From: Nocardia arizonensis
GTDB lineage: Bacteria; Actinomycetota; Actinomycetes; Mycobacteriales; Mycobacteriaceae
DNA length: 64,000 nucleotides
Direction of reading: 5' to 3'
Assembly: GCF_001310275.1 (NCBI RefSeq)
Contig: NZ_LGYZ01000083.1
Location: forward strand, 62,001 to 126,000
This document shows positions 16,718-25,707 of this stretch, piece by piece. The position numbers and the translations under genes were made by a program. Positions within the stretch are counted from its first letter, which is position 1. Every line of letters begins with the position of its first letter. The notes under the pieces were generated by a model. It was not told where the DNA came from, did not search any database, and saw nothing but the letters and a program-made list of their open reading frames with translations.

Positions 16718-18046
16718 CTAGGTCGCGGCCTGCGCGGGCGGCGTCGGTGCGTCGGCCTCCGCGGCGGGCACCTCGACGCCGCGCAGCGAGGTGCCCGCGG
16801 TCTCGCGCAGGAAGGTCCACGCGATCAGGCCGATCACGGCCGCGCCGACCATGTAGAAGGCCGGGAACAGCGACCAGCCCGTCGCCTCGATGACGGCTTC
16901 GTTGACAAGGGGCGCGGTGCCGCCGAAGGCCGCGGTGGACACGTTGTAGGCCAGGGCGAAACCCGCGTAGCGCACATGGGTCGGGAAGATCGCCGGGAAG
17001 GTCGAGCTGATGGTGGACAGCTGCGGGACATAGAGCAGCCCGAGTATCACGAATCCGGCGATCGCCCAGAAAGTGCCCTGCCCCATGAGCCAGTACATCG
17101 GTACCGCGAGCACCGCGAGGCCGACCAGCGAGATCAGCCACATCGGACGGCGGCCGATCCGGTCGGAACCGGCGCCGAAGAAGGGCAGCACCAGCATCAT
17201 GACGACCTGGCCGATGAGCATCATGGCCGTGGTGGCCGACTCGCCGAGGCCGATGGTCTTCTCCAGATAGGTCGGCTGATAGGTGAGCAATGTGTAGTTG
17301 ACGACATTGAGCGCCACGACCAGACCGGCGAGGGTCAGGGTTTCGCGGCGGTAGGTGGTGAGCACCTCGCGCAGACCACTGTTGGGGTGCGGTTGGTCGG
17401 CGATCTCCTCGAAGACCGGGGATTCGTTCAGTCGCGACCGCAGGTACCAGCCGATCAGGCCGAGCGGGACGGCCAACAGGAACGGAATGCGCCACCCCCA
17501 ATCGTGCATGGCCTGCGAGCCGAACAGCAACTGGCAGAGCAGCACCACCGCCGAGCCGCCGACGAAGCCCGACAGGGTGCCGAATTCCAGGAAACTGCCG
17601 AAGAATCCGCGTTTGCGGTCGGTCGCGCATTCGGCCAGATAGGTCGCGGCGCCGCCGTATTCGCCGCCGGTCGAGAAGCCCTGCACCACCCGGAGCAGGA
17701 TCAGCAGAATGGGCGCCGCCACGCCGATGACCGAATGCGTCGGCAGGATGCCGATGGCGCCGGTAGCCGCGGCCATGAGCAGAATCGTGGTGGCCAGCAC
17801 CGCTTTTCGGCCGATCCGGTCGCCGAGCGGGCCCCACACCATGCCGCCGAGCGGGCGCAGCACGAACGACACCGCGAAACCGAGCATGGTACCGAGGGTG
17901 CCTAGTTCGCCGGGGAAGAAGGCGTCGGTCAGATAGGTCGCGGTGGCGGCGTAGACGCCGTAGTCGAACCACTCGGTGGCATTGCCCATGGCCGAGGCGG
18001 CGATCGAACGGCGGAGCACCGCGGACTCGACGGTGTTGGCGGCCAT
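16718..18046 (-). CDS. MFS transporter, metabolite:H+ symporter (MHS) type
   Basis: The 442-residue membrane protein has about 12 helices. The first block GNATEWFDYGVYAATATYL and the loop motif GPLGDRIGRKAVL are hallmarks of the MHS group (ProP, KgtP, ShiA), which import carboxylates, betaines or related polar solutes with protons. A second loop signature is ATYLAECATDRKRGFFGS. It lies 250 bases downstream of the amine-catabolic genes on the same strand and could import their substrate. That link is inferred from position only. Confidence 0.88.
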   Translation of the reverse strand: MAANTVESAVLRRSIAASAMGNATEWFDYGVYAATATYLTDAFFPGELGTLGTMLGFAVSFVLRPLGGMVWGPLGDRIGRKAVLATTILLMAAATGAIGILPTHSVIGVAAPILLILLRVVQGFSTGGEYGGAATYLAECATDRKRGFFGSFLEFGTLSGFVGGSAVVLLCQLLFGSQAMHDWGWRIPFLLAVPLGLIGWYLRSRLNESPVFEEIADQPHPNSGLREVLTTYRRETLTLAGLVVALNVVNYTLLTYQPTYLEKTIGLGESATTAMMLIGQVVMMLVLPFFGAGSDRIGRRPMWLISLVGLAVLAVPMYWLMGQGTFWAIAGFVILGLLYVPQLSTISSTFPAIFPTHVRYAGFALAYNVSTAAFGGTAPLVNEAVIEATGWSLFPAFYMVGAAVIGLIAWTFLRETAGTSLRGVEVPAAEADAPTPPAQAAT

Positions 18047-18222
18047 GGATTCTCCTCTTCCGGCCCGTTCCCACGGACCTCGATCGGTACGGCCGCCGCC
18101 CCGGGAACCGCGGAATCCGGGAGGACAGCACGAAACGGACCGTTACCCATGACTCGCGGAGCACAAACCCCCCGACCGCCGCACATCACCCACGCACGAC
18201 CTCGGCTACCTGGCAATTTTCA

Positions 18223-18245
18223 CGGCGATATGATTTACATCACCG
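18223..18245. promoter_or_regulatory. Imperfect palindrome upstream of MHS transporter
   Basis: CGGCGAT (18223-18229) and ATCACCG (18239-18245) match at 6 of 7 paired positions across a 9-base AT-rich spacer. It lies in the 250-base gap that must hold the transporter promoter. It is a candidate regulator site only. Confidence 0.35.
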
Positions 18246-18296
18246 TAGATCGCAAATGGTGTGTCCCCCCACGATCGGCGGCGAACCACGCCACCG

Positions 18297-19064
18297 TCAG
18301 ATCGGCGTCACATACGCTCCCGAGATACCGCCGTCGACAAGGAATTGCGAAGCGGTGACGAACGAGGAATCGTCACTGGCGAGAAAGGCCACCGCCGCGG
18401 CGATCTCCTCGGGCTCGGCGAAGCGGCCCAGCGGAATGTGCACCAGCCGCCGAGCCGCCCGCTCGGGGTCCTTGGCGAACAGCTCCCGCAACAGCGGGGT
18501 GTTCACGGGTCCGGGGCACAGCGCGTTGACCCGGATGCCCTGGCGGGCGAACTGCACGCCGAGTTCGCGACTCATCGCCAGCACGCCGCCCTTGGAGGCC
18601 GTGTAGGAGATCTGCGAGGTCGCCGCGCCCATGACCGCGACGAAGGATGCGGTGTTGATCACCGATCCGCGTCCGCGCTCCAGCATCCGCTCGATGGCGT
18701 ACTTGCTGCACAGATAGACCGAGGTCAGATTCACCTCCTGCACCCGCCGCCACGCCTCGATGCCGGTGGTCAGGATCGAATCGTCCTCCGGCGGTGAGAT
18801 TCCCGCGTTGTTGAAGGCGATGTCGACACCGCCGTAGGTCCGCGCGGCGGTCTCGAACAGTCCGCGCACCTGCTCCTCGTCGGTGACGTCCACCGCGACG
18901 AAGGTGCCGTCCACCTCGGCCGCCGCGGCCGCGCCGGTGCCTGCGTCGACATCGGCGACCACCACCTTGGCCCCCTCGGCCGCGAACCGCCGCACGGTCG
19001 CCAGTCCGATGCCGCTGCCGCCCCCGGTGACGACGGCGACCCGATCCTCTAAGCGCTGCAACAC
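18297..19064 (-). CDS. SDR dehydrogenase of the gamma-glutamyl amine cluster
   Basis: This 255-residue classical SDR carries TGGGSGIG (cofactor loop), NNAGIS, the catalytic serine in INTASFVAVMG and YTASKGG. An aspartate after beta-2 (VVADVDAG) favours NAD over NADP. It could oxidise an alcohol group to an aldehyde for the neighbouring aldehyde dehydrogenase. GTG 19064 and TTG 19061 are both possible starts; AAGGAG is best spaced for the TTG. It lies 24 bases after the aldehyde dehydrogenase stop in the same operon. Confidence 0.87.
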   Translation of the reverse strand: MLQRLEDRVAVVTGGGSGIGLATVRRFAAEGAKVVVADVDAGTGAAAAAEVDGTFVAVDVTDEEQVRGLFETAARTYGGVDIAFNNAGISPPEDDSILTTGIEAWRRVQEVNLTSVYLCSKYAIERMLERGRGSVINTASFVAVMGAATSQISYTASKGGVLAMSRELGVQFARQGIRVNALCPGPVNTPLLRELFAKDPERAARRLVHIPLGRFAEPEEIAAAVAFLASDDSSFVTASQFLVDGGISGAYVTPI

Positions 19065-19087
19065 ATCTCCTTTTCGACAGGCGGAAA

Positions 19088-20443
19088 CTAGGTGGCGAGG
19101 AAGACGTTCTTGGTCTCGGTGAAGGCCAGCGCCGCGTCGGGACCGAGTTCGCGTCCGAGACCCGACTGTTTGTAGCCGCCGAACGGCGTCCAGTACCGCA
19201 CCGACGAATGCGAGTTCACCGACAGGTTGCCCGCCTCCACCGCGCGCGAGACCCGTAGCGCCCGACCGAGATCGGTGGTCCAGATCGACCCGGACAGACC
19301 GTATTCGGTGTCGTTGGCGATGCGCACGGCATCGGCCTCGTCCTCGAACGGAAGCACCGCCACGACCGGGCCGAACACCTCCTCGGTCAGTACCAGATCC
19401 GAAGGTCCCGACGGCAGCACCACCGTGGGCGGATACCAGAACCCCGGACCGTCGGGACACGCCCCGGTGTAGGCGACGGTCCCCGGATCGACGAACTCGG
19501 CCACCCGCTGCCGGTGTTCACCCGAGATCAACGGCCCCATTTCGGTGGCCTCGTCGGCGGGATCACCCACGCGCACCCCGCGCACCGCGGGTTCGAGCAG
19601 TTCGAGGAAGCGGTCGAAGACGCCGCGCTGCACCAGAATCCGCGACCGCGCACAGCAGTCCTGTCCGGCGTTGTCGAACACACCGTATGGCGCCGTCGCC
19701 GCCGCCCGATCCAGATCCGCGTCGGCGAAGACGATATTGGCGCTCTTGCCGCCGAGTTCCAGTGTCACCCGCTTCACCTGCGCCGCACAGCCCGCCATGA
19801 TCTGTCTACCGACGGTGGTGGAGCCGGTGAACACGACCTTGCGCACCGCGGGATGGGTCACGAACCGCTGCCCCACCAACGAACCCTTGCCCGGCACGAC
19901 CTGGAAGACACCCTCCGGCAGCCCCGCGGCGAGGGCGAGTTCGCCCAGGCGTATCGCGGTCAGCGGGGTCAGTTCCGCGGGTTTGAGCACGACGGTGTTG
20001 CCCGCGGCCAGCGCGGGCCCGAACCCCCATGCCGCGATGGGCATCGGGAAATTCCACGGCACGATGATCCCGACCACCCCGAGAGGTTCGTGGAAGGTGA
20101 TGTCCACCCCGCCGCCGACCGGAATCTGTTGTCCCAGTAAACGTTCCGGCATACCGGCGGCGAAGTTCAGCACGTCGCGCACATTGCCCGCCTCCCAGCG
20201 CGCATTGCCGACGGTGTGCCCGCTGTTGGCGACCTCGAGGCGCGCCAGATGCTCGAGGTCCGCGTCCACCTCCGCGGCGAAACGGCGCAGCAGCGCGGCC
20301 CGGTCGCCCGGGGCCACCGCGCGCCAGGCGGGCGCGGCGGCGCGGGCGCGCTCGATGGCGGCATCGGCCGCGGCCTCGTCGGCGAGCTCGACGCGCGCGA
20401 TAACCTCCTCGGTCGCCGGATTGACCACCGTGCTCGCATTCAC
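19088..20443 (-). CDS. Aldehyde dehydrogenase (PuuC-like role)
   Basis: The 451-residue NAD(P)-dependent enzyme has VVPWNFPMPI, the cofactor-binding FTGSTTVG, the general-base glutamate in LELGGKS and the nucleophile in NAGQDCC. The length is slightly short for the family because the N terminus is trimmed. GTG at 20443 with AGGAGC upstream is the start, and it overlaps the end of the PuuD-like gene by 4 bases. In the cluster it would oxidise a gamma-glutamylated aminoaldehyde. Known Puu pathways use the same step. Confidence 0.9.
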   Translation of the reverse strand: MNASTVVNPATEEVIARVELADEAAADAAIERARAAAPAWRAVAPGDRAALLRRFAAEVDADLEHLARLEVANSGHTVGNARWEAGNVRDVLNFAAGMPERLLGQQIPVGGGVDITFHEPLGVVGIIVPWNFPMPIAAWGFGPALAAGNTVVLKPAELTPLTAIRLGELALAAGLPEGVFQVVPGKGSLVGQRFVTHPAVRKVVFTGSTTVGRQIMAGCAAQVKRVTLELGGKSANIVFADADLDRAAATAPYGVFDNAGQDCCARSRILVQRGVFDRFLELLEPAVRGVRVGDPADEATEMGPLISGEHRQRVAEFVDPGTVAYTGACPDGPGFWYPPTVVLPSGPSDLVLTEEVFGPVVAVLPFEDEADAVRIANDTEYGLSGSIWTTDLGRALRVSRAVEAGNLSVNSHSSVRYWTPFGGYKQSGLGRELGPDAALAFTETKNVFLAT

Positions 20444-21177
20444 GCGACCCGCTCCTGTCTCCGGGCGGCCGCCGCGGCGACCACCGCTCGCATCAATCGG
20501 TCGTCGGAAGTGTCGGCCTCGGGATGCCATTGCACGCCGAGCAGGAAGGGACCGTCGACCGTCTCGGCGGCCTCGATCGCCCCGTCCGCGGCGTGCGCGG
20601 TGGCGACCAGTCCGTGTCCGAGTTCGGCCAGGGCCTGATGGTGGTGGCAGCGCACCGACACCCGCGGACCCGTGATCGCCGCGACCGCGCTGCCGGGCGC
20701 CGTGGTCACCTCGGTCCGCGAGAACGTACCGGGACCGCCGGAATGGCCTTCGTGTCCGACCACGTCGGGCAGATGTTCGATCAGGGTGCCGCCCAGCGCG
20801 ACATTGACCAGTTGCAGTCCCCGGCAAATCGCCAGTACCGGCATATCTATCGCGCGGGCCAGCGCGAACAGCTCGAATTCGGACTCGTCTCGGTCGGGTC
20901 GGGTGTAGCCCGTCGATGGCGTCCGTTCTCCGCCGTAGCGCGCGGGCTCGATGTCCGCTCCGCCGGTGAGCACCAGTCCGTCCAACCGGTTCACCAGTTC
21001 CGGGCGGGCTACACCCGCGGGCGGCAGCAGCACCGGGATACCGCCCGCCCGCAGCACCATCTCGACGTAGTCGTAATGCAGGACCGCGCTGCGCACATCC
21101 CACGAACCGAAGACCGCCCGCTCCACGTAGGTGGGCAGGCCGATGACCGGCCGCGAATCAGAGTCGCTCGAAGCCAC
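20440..21177 (-). CDS. Gamma-glutamyl amide hydrolase (PuuD-like class I GATase)
   Basis: The 245-residue protein has the peptidase C26 fold: PVIGLPTY at the start, the nucleophile in AICRGLQLVN, and the His-Glu pair in GVQWHPEAD. PuuD-type enzymes remove the glutamyl group at the end of the pathway and regenerate glutamate. GTG at 21177 (GGAG 7 bases upstream) is chosen, overlapping the upstream glutamine-synthetase-like gene by 20 bases. The overlaps at both ends show one operon. Confidence 0.88.
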   Translation of the reverse strand: MASSDSDSRPVIGLPTYVERAVFGSWDVRSAVLHYDYVEMVLRAGGIPVLLPPAGVARPELVNRLDGLVLTGGADIEPARYGGERTPSTGYTRPDRDESEFELFALARAIDMPVLAICRGLQLVNVALGGTLIEHLPDVVGHEGHSGGPGTFSRTEVTTAPGSAVAAITGPRVSVRCHHHQALAELGHGLVATAHAADGAIEAAETVDGPFLLGVQWHPEADTSDDRLMRAVVAAAAARRQERVA

Positions 21178-22522
21178 GGATTCGCTCCCAATCGGTGACG
21201 GCGGCGTCGAATGCCTCGAGTTCGATGCGCGCCGCGTTGCGGTAGTGGTCCACCACGTCATCGCCGAACGCGGCGCGGGCCGCCCCGGACTCGCCGAACA
21301 GCCGCGCGGCCTCGCGCAGCGTCGCAGGCACCCGCGGACGGTCGGAGCGGTAGGCATTGCCGTGGAATTCCGGTTCCAGGGGCAGTTCGTTGTCGATGCC
21401 GTGCAGTCCGGCCGCGATGGTCGCGGCCACCGCGAGATACGGATTCACGTCGCCGCCCGGTATCCGGTTCTCCATCCGCAACGACGGGCCCTCGCCGACC
21501 ACCCGCAGCGCGCAGGTGCGATTGTCCACACCCCAAGCCAATGCGGTGGGCGCGAAGCTGCCCTCGACGAATCGCTTGTAGGAGTTGATGTTCGGAGCGA
21601 GCAGGTAGGTGAATTCGCGCAGGCAGGCCAACTGCCCGGCCAGGAAGTGGCGCATGAGCGGCGAGCTGCCCGCCTGCCCGTCACCCGCGAAGACCGGCGT
21701 GCCGTCCCCGGCGCGCAAACTGAGATGGATGTGGCACGAATTACCTTCGCGCTCATTGTATTTCGCCATGAAGGTGAGGCTGCGCCCCTCCTGGGCGGCG
21801 ATCTCCTTTGCCCCGGTCTTGTAGATGCTGTGGTTGTCGCAGGTCACCAGCGCCTCGTCGTAGCGGAAGGCGATCTCGTGCTGACCAGGACTGCATTCGC
21901 CCTTGGCCGACTCCACGTACATCCCCGCACCGGTCATATCGTTGCGGATTCGCCGCAGCAGGGGTTCCAGCCGGGCGGTGCCCAGCATCGAATAGTCGAC
22001 GTTGTACTGATTCGCGGGCGTCAGACCGCGGTAGCCGCTGCTCCAGGCCGCTTCATAGCTGTCATCGAACACCAGGAACTCCAGTTCGGTGCCCACGTAG
22101 GCGCGCAGACCGCGTTCGGCGAGGCGACCGAGTTGCGCCCGCAGCACCTGCCGCGGCGAGACCCGCACCGGTTCGCGGGCCGGCCGCACCTGTTCGACGT
22201 CGCAGAGCACCAGTGCGGTGCCAGGCCACCACGGCACCGCGCGCAGGGTCGCGAGGTCGGGTCGCAGCACCACGTCGCCGTAGCCGCCCTCCCAGGACGC
22301 GTTGCGGTATCCGTCGACGGTGTTCATCTCCACATCGACCGCGAGCAGGTAGTCACACGCCTCGGTGGCGTGGTCGAGCACCTCGTCGAGGAAGTAGCGC
22401 GCCGCGCAGCGTTTGCCCTGAAGTCGCCCCTGCATATCGGTCATGGCGACCAGAACCGTGTCGAGTTCGCCCGACTCGATCCGTTCCCGCAACTCGGCGG
22501 GCCCCAGCATCCCCGATCGCAT
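21158..22522 (-). CDS. Glutamine synthetase-like gamma-glutamyl amine ligase
   Basis: This is a 454-residue GS-fold ligase of the PuuA/GlnA3/GlnA4 type. It keeps the metal and ATP residues in GTELEFLVFD, ECSPGQHEI, GNSCHIHLSL and MENRIPGGDVNPYLA, but departs from true GlnA in the ammonium-pocket region and in the absence of the adenylylation-loop tyrosine context. Members join glutamate to polyamines or ethanolamine so that the amine can be degraded safely. It is first in the operon and likely sets substrate choice. ATG 22522 or 22510 could start it. Confidence 0.88.
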   Translation of the reverse strand: MRSGMLGPAELRERIESGELDTVLVAMTDMQGRLQGKRCAARYFLDEVLDHATEACDYLLAVDVEMNTVDGYRNASWEGGYGDVVLRPDLATLRAVPWWPGTALVLCDVEQVRPAREPVRVSPRQVLRAQLGRLAERGLRAYVGTELEFLVFDDSYEAAWSSGYRGLTPANQYNVDYSMLGTARLEPLLRRIRNDMTGAGMYVESAKGECSPGQHEIAFRYDEALVTCDNHSIYKTGAKEIAAQEGRSLTFMAKYNEREGNSCHIHLSLRAGDGTPVFAGDGQAGSSPLMRHFLAGQLACLREFTYLLAPNINSYKRFVEGSFAPTALAWGVDNRTCALRVVGEGPSLRMENRIPGGDVNPYLAVAATIAAGLHGIDNELPLEPEFHGNAYRSDRPRVPATLREAARLFGESGAARAAFGDDVVDHYRNAARIELEAFDAAVTDWERIRGFERL

Positions 22523-22961
22523 CCACGGCCCCTCTCGGCGTCACAACCTCGCCAACGCTAGAGCAAAACCCGACCGTGTGCCCCTCGACGCGACGAACCC
22601 GCCGATACCGGGCGCCGTGAGGTGCGCGGTATCGACGGGTTCGTGGCGAACGTCGTCGTTCGGAGGACTGCCGGCCGACAGTCGGTCTCACTCCTCGCGG
22701 CCGCGGCGACACTGGCGCGAACCGGCCGCCCGAACGACGTCGCGGGGGCGGCGACACTGACGCCCCGGACGCCCCGTCATCCGATCCGTAGCCCGGCCGC
22801 CGTGGCCGCGCTCTGACCGTGATAGTGGGCGGTATATTCCGATATTGAATCGGATGGATGATCCCGACTAATCGGACGCAATACCAATTTTATATTACCA
22901 ATAAATAGCTCGACGCCCACCGCAAGAATTAACGGTGGGCGTCGCATTAAGCCCGGCTACC
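22523..22961. other. Intergenic region with AT-rich patch
   Basis: About 440 bases. The part next to 22522 must hold the promoter of the gamma-glutamyl operon. Positions 22820-22910 are clearly AT-richer than the surroundings and carry CCGAT...ATCGG (22839-22843 and 22849-22853). The GTCGTTCGG word near 22650 is answered by CCGAACGAC near 22730, a distant inverted pair. No convincing gene is seen. Confidence 0.5.
22911..22944 (-). terminator. Intrinsic terminator of the Rpf gene
   Basis: A perfect 12-base stem (22911-22922 with 22933-22944) encloses a 10-base loop, 17 bases past the Rpf stop. On the minus strand it is followed by an A/T-rich stretch including TATTTATT, giving a rare near-classical terminator for this genome. 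Confidence 0.8.
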
Positions 22962-23297
22962 TCAGAGGTAGGCGCCGCATACCGGCCACGCGCCGGGGCC
23001 CTGACCCGCGAGCACGTTCTCGGCGACGCGGATCTGCTCCTCACGGCTGGCGTTCTCCGGCGAGCCGGTGCCACCGTAGGCGGCCCAGGTGCTCGGGGTG
23101 AACTGGAGGCCACCGGAGAAGCCGTTACCGGTGTTGGTGTTCCAGTTTCCGCTGCTCTCACACTGGGCGACAGCGTCCCAGTTGTGGTACTCGGCCGATG
23201 CGGTACCGGCGGAAAGGCCCAGCGGGAGGGCAACGAGGGCGCCCACGATCGAGACGAGGCCGAGTGTACGGTTGCTGATCTTACGGTTAAGCGACAT
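22962..23297 (-). CDS. Secreted resuscitation-promoting factor (Rpf) domain protein
   Basis: The 111-residue exported lysozyme-like transglycosylase has a signal peptide (about residues 1-35, ending SAGTASA) followed by a single Rpf domain. Family landmarks are WDAVAQCESSGNWNTNTGNGFSGGLQF with the catalytic glutamate (CES), WAAYGG, and the C-terminal disulfide cysteine in WPVCGAYL. Rpf proteins cleave peptidoglycan and help dormant cells regrow. It is a minimal form with no extra wall-binding domain. ATG 23297 has AGGA 8 bases upstream. Confidence 0.93.
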   Translation of the reverse strand: MSLNRKISNRTLGLVSIVGALVALPLGLSAGTASAEYHNWDAVAQCESSGNWNTNTGNGFSGGLQFTPSTWAAYGGTGSPENASREEQIRVAENVLAGQGPGAWPVCGAYL

Positions 23298-23346
23298 TCG
23301 AAGTTCCTGCCTGCGCCCGTCCGCCCCGGCGCCATACGGTCGGGAC

Positions 23347-23391
23347 CCTGCCCCCAGGAATTTCTCGGGGATTCTCGAATCGTGGGGCAGG
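23347..23391 (-). promoter_or_regulatory. Structured leader upstream of the Rpf gene
   Basis: CCTGCCCC (23347-23354) pairs with GGGGCAGG (23384-23391) over a 29-base loop that itself can fold (CTCGGGGATTCTCG). It lies 50-95 bases before the Rpf start. Actinomycete rpf genes often carry a c-di-AMP (ydaO) riboswitch. I could not match the full consensus, so this is only a candidate structured leader. Confidence 0.35.
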
Positions 23392-23721
23392 ATTACGGTG
23401 TTCGGCGATTCGAGGTCGTGCCCGGCTCGATGTTTCCGGGCCTGCAAACGAAGGTAACCAAAAGATCGCAGAAGATCACGCCCCGATAACGAGCGACCAC
23501 TCTTGACCACTACTTCAGGTTTTCGGCGTTCACGCAGTTCGACGCGAAGATTCCTCGAATTACATTTCTGTCGTTATAGCACCGTTATGTGGCGGAGATC
23601 ACTGCGAAATAGTGACACCGGTCGCGTTCGAGCGCACCCCACCTCGGGCGAACGTCCCCCTTGCGCCCGCCGCCCGCCCCCTGATCCCATGGACAGATCA
23701 TTCCCAGCCCCGGAGGCGCCC

Positions 23722-24162
23722 GTGCTGTCGCTCCAAGAGATCTCCGACCGTATGGAGATCCAGGACCTCATGGTCCGCTACTCCCACGCCGTCGACACCC
23801 GGCAGTGGGATCTGCTCGACGAGGTCTTCACCCCCGACGCCCACATCGACTACTCGGCCATGGGCGGCTCGGCGGGCGACCTGACCACGACCAAGAAGTT
23901 CCTGGCCCAGGTCATGCCCGCCTTCCCGGCCTTCCAGCACCTCATCGCCAATTCGGCGATCACCGTCGATGGCGACACCGCAACCGCGCGCACCATCTGC
24001 CAGAACCCCATGCTCGCCCCCGGTCAGGACGGTGCGCAGACCCTCATGATGTGCGGTTTGTGGTACCACGACACCTTCGTCAGGGTCGACGGCGCATGGC
24101 GGATCTCGCGGCGGGTCGAGGAGAAAAGTTACATGTTCCTCGCCACCGGCGTCTCCGCCTGA
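23722..24162 (+). CDS. SnoaL-like (NTF2-fold) protein
   Basis: The 146-residue small cone-shaped protein has the pattern ISDRMEIQDLMVRYSHAVDTRQWDLLDEVFTPDA typical of SnoaL_4. Members are hydratases, isomerases or aldol-type enzymes, often for steroid or polyketide substrates. GTG at 23722 is chosen because GGAGG (23712-23716) is 5 bases upstream; ATG at 23689 would add 11 residues. It is convergent with the P450 gene, 14 bases away, but the two may share a pathway. Confidence 0.85.
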   Translation: MLSLQEISDRMEIQDLMVRYSHAVDTRQWDLLDEVFTPDAHIDYSAMGGSAGDLTTTKKFLAQVMPAFPAFQHLIANSAITVDGDTATARTICQNPMLAPGQDGAQTLMMCGLWYHDTFVRVDGAWRISRRVEEKSYMFLATGVSA

Positions 24163-24176
24163 TCCCGGGCCGTGTC

Positions 24177-25616
24177 CTACCCGCGCGGGCGCAGGACGAT
24201 CGGGACACCGTCCTTCGGGAAGGGCAGGGCGCTCATCTGCCACGGCATCTCGTAGCCGTCCGCGAAGTCCCAGTCGTAGCGGCACAGCATGGTGTGCAGC
24301 ATGGCCTTGACCTCGTACATGGCGAAATACATGCCGATGCACTTGTGCACACCCGCCCCGAAGGGCATCCACGCGTAACGGTGCGACCGGTCCTCGCGGC
24401 GTTCCGGGCCGAAACGGGACGGATCGAACTTCCACGGATCGGTCCAGTACTCGGGCAGGAAATGGTTGGCGACCGCGCCGAGCATCACATTCGTGCCCGC
24501 GGGCACGTAGTAGCCGTCGATCTCGGTGTCCTTGACCGCCTTGCGCAGGATGAACGGCACCGGCGCGATGATCCGCATGGACTCCTTGATCACCAGATCC
24601 AGCGTGGTCAGCGAGTCCAGTGCGGCGACATCGAGCGCGTCCGCGCCGAGCGCGAGGGATTCCTCGCGGGCGCGGCGCTGCCACTCCGGGTGTTTGCCCA
24701 GGAAGTAGGCCGATACCGTGGTGGTGATCGTGGCGGTGTCGTGCGCGGCGAGCAACAGGAAGATCATGTGATCGATCACCTTGCTGTCGCTGAAGCGCTG
24801 TCCGTCCTGACTCTCGATGTGACAGAGCACCGAGAAGAAGTCCGACCCGTCGTCGACCCGCTTGGCGGGCAACATGCGCGCGAAATACTCTTCGAGTTCC
24901 CGTCGACCGCGCAGCCCGGCCTTCCACCGCCCGCCCGGCACGGGTATCCGCACGGGTGTCTCACAGGCCAGCAGCATCGCCTCGAAAGCCTTGGTGAGCC
25001 GATCGGCCTCGGGGCCGAGTCGCACGCCCATGAACACATCCGCGGCGATATCCATCGACAGCTGTTTGATCGAGGGATACAGCTTCATCGATGACGACCC
25101 CCAGCGCCCGATCCGTTCCTCGACCAGTTCCGAGACCCGGGAGAAGTACGTGCGCAGACGCTCGGGGGTGAATGCCTGCTGCATGATGCGCCGGTCCATG
25201 CGGTGCTCCTCGAAGTCGAGCAGCAGCAGTCCGCCGTGGAAGAACGGATCGATGAGATCCTTCTGCCCGGTCACGAAGGCGCGATCGCGATTGCCGAGCA
25301 CCGATTCGATGGCCTCACCACCCGTGGCGATCACCATGTCGCGGCCGAAGCCGCGGATCCACACCATCTTGCCGAAGCGGTCGACCAAGTCGAGGGTGTG
25401 GGCGGAACCGTAGCGTAACGCCTGAATCGTATCGCCGAGCCACGGCAGGCCCGCGCGGCCGGGCACGGCTGCGAGTCCGCTGCCGGGCGGCGGCGGTGCG
25501 AGCACACCGCGGCGCTGGGGTATCAACCGGGCGGCGCGCTCGACGAGTCCGTTCGGCATCTCGATGAATTGCCCGTTCTCGGGGACGGGTGTGGGATGGG
25601 CGTGGAGTGCCGTCAT
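24177..25616 (-). CDS. Cytochrome P450
   Basis: The 479-residue monooxygenase shows the I-helix AHDTAT, the ExxR pair in KESMR, the PERF-like FDPSRF and the heme-binding loop FGAGVHKCIG with the thiolate cysteine. It is long for a bacterial P450 and has a Pro-rich front (LAPPPPGSG), features shared by the CYP136-like group of mycobacteria. That subfamily guess is tentative. The TetR gene upstream on the same strand may control it. No ferredoxin gene is adjacent. Confidence 0.92.
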   Translation of the reverse strand: MTALHAHPTPVPENGQFIEMPNGLVERAARLIPQRRGVLAPPPPGSGLAAVPGRAGLPWLGDTIQALRYGSAHTLDLVDRFGKMVWIRGFGRDMVIATGGEAIESVLGNRDRAFVTGQKDLIDPFFHGGLLLLDFEEHRMDRRIMQQAFTPERLRTYFSRVSELVEERIGRWGSSSMKLYPSIKQLSMDIAADVFMGVRLGPEADRLTKAFEAMLLACETPVRIPVPGGRWKAGLRGRRELEEYFARMLPAKRVDDGSDFFSVLCHIESQDGQRFSDSKVIDHMIFLLLAAHDTATITTTVSAYFLGKHPEWQRRAREESLALGADALDVAALDSLTTLDLVIKESMRIIAPVPFILRKAVKDTEIDGYYVPAGTNVMLGAVANHFLPEYWTDPWKFDPSRFGPERREDRSHRYAWMPFGAGVHKCIGMYFAMYEVKAMLHTMLCRYDWDFADGYEMPWQMSALPFPKDGVPIVLRPRG

Positions 25617-25707
25617 GGCATCTCTCCTCTATCGATCGATCGCGACGCTCATCGTCGAACGCGGCGACATGATGTGAAAGTCGTTGCGGCGCACGGGAAC
25701 CGGAGAG

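Noticed and set aside
19065..21103. Extended in-frame readings upstream of the aldehyde dehydrogenase and SDR starts
   Set aside because: They run through neighbouring genes in the wrong frame. GTG starts with ribosome sites give normal protein lengths.
22622..22816. Plus-strand 64-residue frame in the gap before the Rpf gene
   Set aside because: It has no ribosome site, an Arg/Ala/Thr-rich random look and no partner. It is probably chance in GC-rich DNA.
23298..23520. Calling a c-di-AMP riboswitch outright
   Set aside because: The gene context fits, but the conserved ydaO sequence blocks could not be identified with confidence by eye.
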